A program made the position numbers and the translations under genes. Below the pieces are notes generated by a model. It saw only the letters and a program-made list of their open reading frames with translations, did no database searches and was not told the DNA's origin. A stretch of 7,442 nucleotides of DNA from Lachnospiraceae bacterium (lineage in GTDB: Bacteria > Bacillota_A > Clostridia > Lachnospirales > Lachnospiraceae), in contig JAETQR010000087.1 of NCBI GenBank assembly GCA_021770615.1, forward strand, positions 1-7,442, given 5' to 3'. Each line of letters starts with the position of its first letter. The stretch's first letter is position 1. Below are positions 5,327 through 7,442 of this stretch, one piece after another.

Positions 5327-7072
5327 TTACTCCACATCCATAAGGGCAGCCAGGTCTTCCTCGCCCGTGCGGACCTTGATGACCTTGTCCACGTTGTAGA
5401 CGAAAATCTTTCCGTCGCCGATATGTCCTGTGTAGAGGGCTTTCTTTGCCGCCTCGATGACTTCGTCAACGGGGATATTGCCCACAATGACTTCTACCTT
5501 TACCTTCGGAAGGAGGGTAGCGTCCAGCTCTACGCCGCGGTATTTTTCACCGGCGCCTTTCTGTACGCCGCAGCCCATCACCTGGGTGACGGTCATGCCG
5601 GTTACGCCGATATCGTTCATGGCTTTCTTCAGCACATCATATCGGGACAGCTTGGAGATGATGGATACCTTGTAGATGCCGCTGGAGGATTCCGGTCCCC
5701 TTACTACCTTGACAGCAGCGTTTTTCTGGGCCTCAGAAGCCGTTACATAGTCGTCGCTTCCCAGCTTGGTGTTTTCATTGATTTCCATCGTCATGGTATT
5801 GGAGATATCCATGATGCTGAAGCCCGCATAGGCGGACGGCAGGCCATGCTCGGTAGCATCCAGGCCGACGATTTCCTCTTCCTCGCTGACACGTAAGCCG
5901 ACGGTTACTTTGATGATCAGGAATGTGACGGTGATCGTAACTACCGTCCAGGCGATGACGGAGAACATGCCGAGGAGCTGGGTCCCAAGCAGCCCAAAGC
6001 CTCCTCCGTAGAACAGGCCTACAAGGGTATCGTTGCCGGGAGCGGAGGTAGTGGCGAACAGGCCGACGGCGATCGTTCCCCAGATACCATTCAGGCAGTG
6101 GACGGCGACTGCGCCCACAGGGTCGTCTACGCGGAGCACATTGTCAAGAAGCCATACGCCGAAGACTACCAGAAGGCCGGAAACCACGCCGATGGCAACA
6201 GCGCCTGCGCAGTCCGTTACATCGCAGGACGCGGTGACGCCCACCAGGCCGGCCAGAGAAGCGTTCAGACACATGGAAACATCCGGTTTTCCGTATTTTA
6301 TCCAGGTGAAGACCATACATACAACCGTCGCGATGGCGGGGGCGACCGTGGTGGTCAGGAAAATGGAGCCCAGCTGTTCCACGGAGGTCGCGGCTGCGCC
6401 GTTAAAGCCGTACCAGCCAAGCCACAGGATAAATACGCCAAGGCATCCAAGGGGCAGGTTGTGGCCGGGGAACGCGTTGACCTTAACGATTTTACCGGAT
6501 TTATCTTTGTCGAATTTTCCGATACGGGGCCCAAGGATGGCGGCGCCCACCAGGGCGGAGATGCCGCCCACCATATGGATGGCACAGGAGCCTGCGAAAT
6601 CGTGGAAGCCCATCTGGGACAACCAGCCGCCGCCCCAAATCCAGTGAGCCTCTATCGGATAGATCACAGCGGAGATGACCGCGGAATAGATACAATAGGA
6701 GAGAAATTTCGTCCGCTCAGCCATGGCTCCGGATACGATGGTAGCTGTGGTGGCGCAAAATACCAGGTTAAATACAAAGTTGGACCAGTCAAAATCTGCG
6801 TAGCTTGTGAAAATGTCCAGGCCCGGCTTTCCGATAAAGCCTGCCAGATCCTCGCCGAGCAGCAGCCCGAAACCGATCAGGATAAAAACGATGGTTCCGA
6901 TACAGAAATCCATCAGGTTTTTCATCAGGATGTTGCCTGTATTTTTGGCACGGGTGAAGCCTGCCTCCACCATGGCGAAACCGGCCTGCATCCAGAAAAC
7001 GAGGGCGGCGCCAATCAAAAACCAGACTGCAAAGAGTTGACCGTTGACGGCATTCATAATTTCTTTTGTCAT
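5327..7072 (-). CDS. amt: Ammonium transporter fused to a C-terminal PII domain
   Basis: The 581 residues comprise an Amt channel (about 1-395, eleven membrane helices by family), a linker (about 396-465) and a PII domain (about 466-577). Channel residues match E. coli AmtB: Phe gate F105 and F223, W146, D158 and the twin His H166 (FAGSCAIH) and H325 (AVHCLNG). The C-terminal tail keeps GLDATEHG. The PII part has Q504 (Gln39), K523 (Lys58), the B-loop TGHIGDGK (548-555) and the C-loop VRTGEED, so ATP and 2-oxoglutarate binding look intact. The T-loop reads YRGVEL: R512 matches the GlnK Arg47 that plugs the pore, but Tyr51 is Leu516, so uridylylation is not possible there. It likely imports ammonium and is gated in cis by its own sensor according to nitrogen and energy status. 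GAGGAGGAA (7086-7078) ends five bases before the ATG. It is much GC-richer than the surface operon. Confidence 0.97.
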   Translation of the reverse strand: MTKEIMNAVNGQLFAVWFLIGAALVFWMQAGFAMVEAGFTRAKNTGNILMKNLMDFCIGTIVFILIGFGLLLGEDLAGFIGKPGLDIFTSYADFDWSNFVFNLVFCATTATIVSGAMAERTKFLSYCIYSAVISAVIYPIEAHWIWGGGWLSQMGFHDFAGSCAIHMVGGISALVGAAILGPRIGKFDKDKSGKIVKVNAFPGHNLPLGCLGVFILWLGWYGFNGAAATSVEQLGSIFLTTTVAPAIATVVCMVFTWIKYGKPDVSMCLNASLAGLVGVTASCDVTDCAGAVAIGVVSGLLVVFGVWLLDNVLRVDDPVGAVAVHCLNGIWGTIAVGLFATTSAPGNDTLVGLFYGGGFGLLGTQLLGMFSVIAWTVVTITVTFLIIKVTVGLRVSEEEEIVGLDATEHGLPSAYAGFSIMDISNTMTMEINENTKLGSDDYVTASEAQKNAAVKVVRGPESSSGIYKVSIISKLSRYDVLKKAMNDIGVTGMTVTQVMGCGVQKGAGEKYRGVELDATLLPKVKVEVIVGNIPVDEVIEAAKKALYTGHIGDGKIFVYNVDKVIKVRTGEEDLAALMDVE

Positions 7073-7120
7073 AATAGTTCCTCCTCATGAAAATGGTGTT
7101 TGTAGTGCAGAGTATCATAT

Positions 7121-7166
7121 AAAAAAAGGAGATATTGATGAGCCGTGCTCCATCAATATCTCCTTT
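7121..7166 (-). terminator. Strong intrinsic terminator in the amt leader
   Basis: On the - strand AAAGGAGATATTGATG (7166-7151) pairs perfectly over 16 bases with 7140-7125. AGC/GCT adds three inner pairs with one bulge, and seven T residues (7127-7121) follow. It ends 48 bases before the amt start codon. No - strand gene of ordinary size lies immediately upstream, so it is more likely an attenuator of amt than the end of another gene. Confidence 0.85.
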
Positions 7167-7171
7167 GATAT
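7156..7171 (-). promoter_or_regulatory. Small hairpin competing with the amt leader terminator
   Basis: ATATC (7171-7167) and GATAT (7160-7156) form a 5-bp stem with the six-base loop AAAGGA. It uses the 5' arm of the terminator at 7121-7166, so the two cannot form together. A hexaloop with A at position 1 and G at position 4 is the pattern described for ANTAR-antiterminator targets. A possible partner with loop ATCGAC is found at 7198-7213, but its stem includes a wobble and it overlaps the proposed promoter. Confidence 0.35.
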
Positions 7172-7178
7172 GCCCCTA

Positions 7179-7207
7179 ATTATACAGTTCTATTTTCAAA
7201 AGGTCGA
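7179..7207 (-). promoter_or_regulatory. Probable amt promoter
   Basis: On the - strand the -35-like TCGACC (7207-7202, four of six) and a perfect TATAAT (7184-7179) are separated by 17 bases. Transcription would begin near 7172-7175, so the leader would open almost directly with the terminator hairpin. Confidence 0.55.
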
Positions 7208-7221
7208 TCCTTTTTCAAAAG
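7193..7221. repeat. Tandem 10-bp direct repeat over the amt -35
   Basis: TTTTCAAAAG occurs at 7193-7202 and again at 7212-7221, 19 bases apart start to start, close to two helical turns, flanking the -35 of the amt promoter. The spacing fits a dimeric or tandem-bound regulator. The AT content makes chance occurrence possible. Confidence 0.45.
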
Positions 7222-7243
7222 ACAAATTTTATAAAAAATTTGT
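7222..7243. repeat. 22-bp inverted repeat between divergent promoters
   Basis: ACAAATTTT (7222-7230) and AAAATTTGT (7235-7243) are perfect 9-bp arms around ATAA. The element lies 15 bases upstream of the amt -35 and overlaps a -35-like TTGTGA (7240-7245) reading the other way, so it could be an operator shared by both directions. No T-run follows the stem directly on either strand. Confidence 0.5.
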
Positions 7244-7266
7244 GAAAACTTCCTGATTTTTATAAA
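7240..7266 (+). promoter_or_regulatory. Possible divergent + strand promoter
   Basis: TTGTGA (7240-7245) and TATAAA (7261-7266) are spaced by 15 bases; using the overlapping TTTGTG (7239-7244) gives 16. Transcription would begin near 7273 and run into the structured segment that ends at 7392. Confidence 0.3.
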
Positions 7267-7270
7267 TAAT

Positions 7271-7384
7271 TCACTTTAATCCCTTTACCCTGCGTTTGCA
7301 GGCAGCATCGTTGGGGATCCGTTTAGTCATTTGTATTACCCGTCTTTCTGCGAAAGACACCAATGCGTCATGAAACAGGTGCAT
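7271..7384 (-). CDS. Possible 37-residue small protein
   Basis: On the - strand, ATG 7384 opens 37 codons with VSFAERRVIQMTKRIPNDA in the centre and a basic C-terminus ending KRRVKGLK before TGA. The frame stays open for 12 codons upstream of the ATG to a TAA. There is no clear ribosome binding site, and the same bases fold into several hairpins that favour a + strand RNA reading. If translated it would be a basic, probably nucleic-acid-contacting peptide upstream of amt. Only one of the two readings needs to be true. Confidence 0.2.
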   Translation of the reverse strand: MHLFHDALVSFAERRVIQMTKRIPNDAACKRRVKGLK

Positions 7385-7392
7385 TGTTTTTT
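7273..7392 (+). ncRNA. Candidate structured small RNA divergent from amt
   Basis: Downstream of the possible + strand promoter, the sequence carries an outer ATCCC/GGGAT pairing (7279-7283 with 7314-7318) enclosing CCTGC/GCAGG (7289-7293 with 7298-7302). A perfect 7-bp GTCTTTC/GAAAGAC hairpin (7342-7358) follows. Last is CAATGC/GCATTG (7361-7366 with 7381-7386), extendable by three pairs including two wobbles and followed by six T residues, which is an intrinsic terminator. The unit would be about 120 nt. I do not recognise a known RNA family. Confidence 0.35.
7361..7392 (+). terminator. Intrinsic terminator on the + strand
   Basis: CAATGC (7361-7366) pairs with GCATTG (7381-7386). G7367-T7380, T7368-G7379 and C7369-G7378 extend the stem to nine pairs with an eight-base loop, and TTTTTT (7387-7392) follows at once. 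Some + strand transcript is expected to end here. Confidence 0.55.
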
Positions 7393-7442
7393 CGCTATCT
7401 AATTTGTTTTCCCTCTGATATTATTGCTTTATAAGACTGACA

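Larger units (their letters stand above)
7073..7442. other. Gene-free amt upstream region
   Basis: This stretch of about 370 bases contains no gene of ordinary length. In order it holds the amt ribosome site and 5' leader with terminator and competing hairpin, the amt promoter, direct and inverted repeats, a divergent promoter candidate, and the structured + strand segment ending at 7392. Nothing further is seen in 7393-7442, where the window ends. Confidence 0.7.

Noticed and set aside
6098..7090. Long open frame (330 codons) on the + strand opposite amt, plus others at 5315-5896 and 6033-6647
   Set aside because: They are antisense to a fully convincing amt gene. Their translations are low in hydrophobic structure and lack motifs; such frames are a by-product of the GC-rich codon pattern of amt.
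7322..7342. Sigma-54-type -24/-12 promoter for amt on the - strand
   Set aside because: TGGTGT followed by GCA superficially resembles one, but the GG and GC are not at the required spacing.
1..7442. CRISPR arrays, tRNA or rRNA genes, transposases
   Set aside because: No regularly spaced repeats, cloverleaf sequences, rRNA signatures or transposase motifs were seen on either strand.

Overview
The window looks like chromosomal DNA of a Gram-positive anaerobe of the Clostridia, most likely a gut Lachnospiraceae-type organism. The basis is strong purine-rich Shine-Dalgarno sites, TTG starts, BIG2 and InlB-like surface domains, a clostridial-style short guanylate kinase and a clostridial Amt-PII fusion. 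Genus cannot be decided from sequence alone.

Region 1 (about 1-3692, + strand, visibly AT-rich) is a five-gene exported or surface-protein operon with the order A1-B1-B2-A2-C. A1 (123-659) and A2 (1887-2390) are paralogous proteins with one N-terminal membrane anchor and a similar external beta-rich domain. B1 (722-1246) and B2 (1271-1777) are paralogous small secreted proteins that share a W..M.FTY and P.THTY core. C (2391-3692) is a secreted multidomain protein with one InlB-B-like repeat and two BIG2 domains. A2 and C are directly abutted. Two consecutive RNA hairpins sit between B2 and A2 and probably set the ratio of the abundant B proteins to A2 and C. I recognise none of these genes by name. 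The set looks like a small cell-surface assembly (secreted subunits, membrane-bound partners and an adhesin-like protein) and is the best candidate here for an undescribed system.

Region 2 (3693-5107, + strand) holds a decayed guanylate-kinase-like gene (3803-4366). It is readable only by changing frame twice, with a net shift of zero. It is followed by an intact small alpha/beta-hydrolase-fold protein (4550-5107) with a plausible Ser-Asp-His triad.

Region 3 (5108-7442) has the converging ammonium transporter gene on the - strand (5327-7072), which is visibly GC-richer. Its product is a complete Amt channel fused to a complete PII (GlnK-type) domain. The PII part keeps the pore-plugging Arg and the ATP and 2-oxoglutarate residues but has Leu in place of the uridylylated Tyr. 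Its upstream DNA (7073-7442) is dense with signals: a textbook intrinsic terminator in the leader, a competing small hairpin, a promoter with a perfect -10, tandem and inverted repeats, and a divergent + strand unit that may encode a structured RNA of about 120 nt ending in its own terminator.
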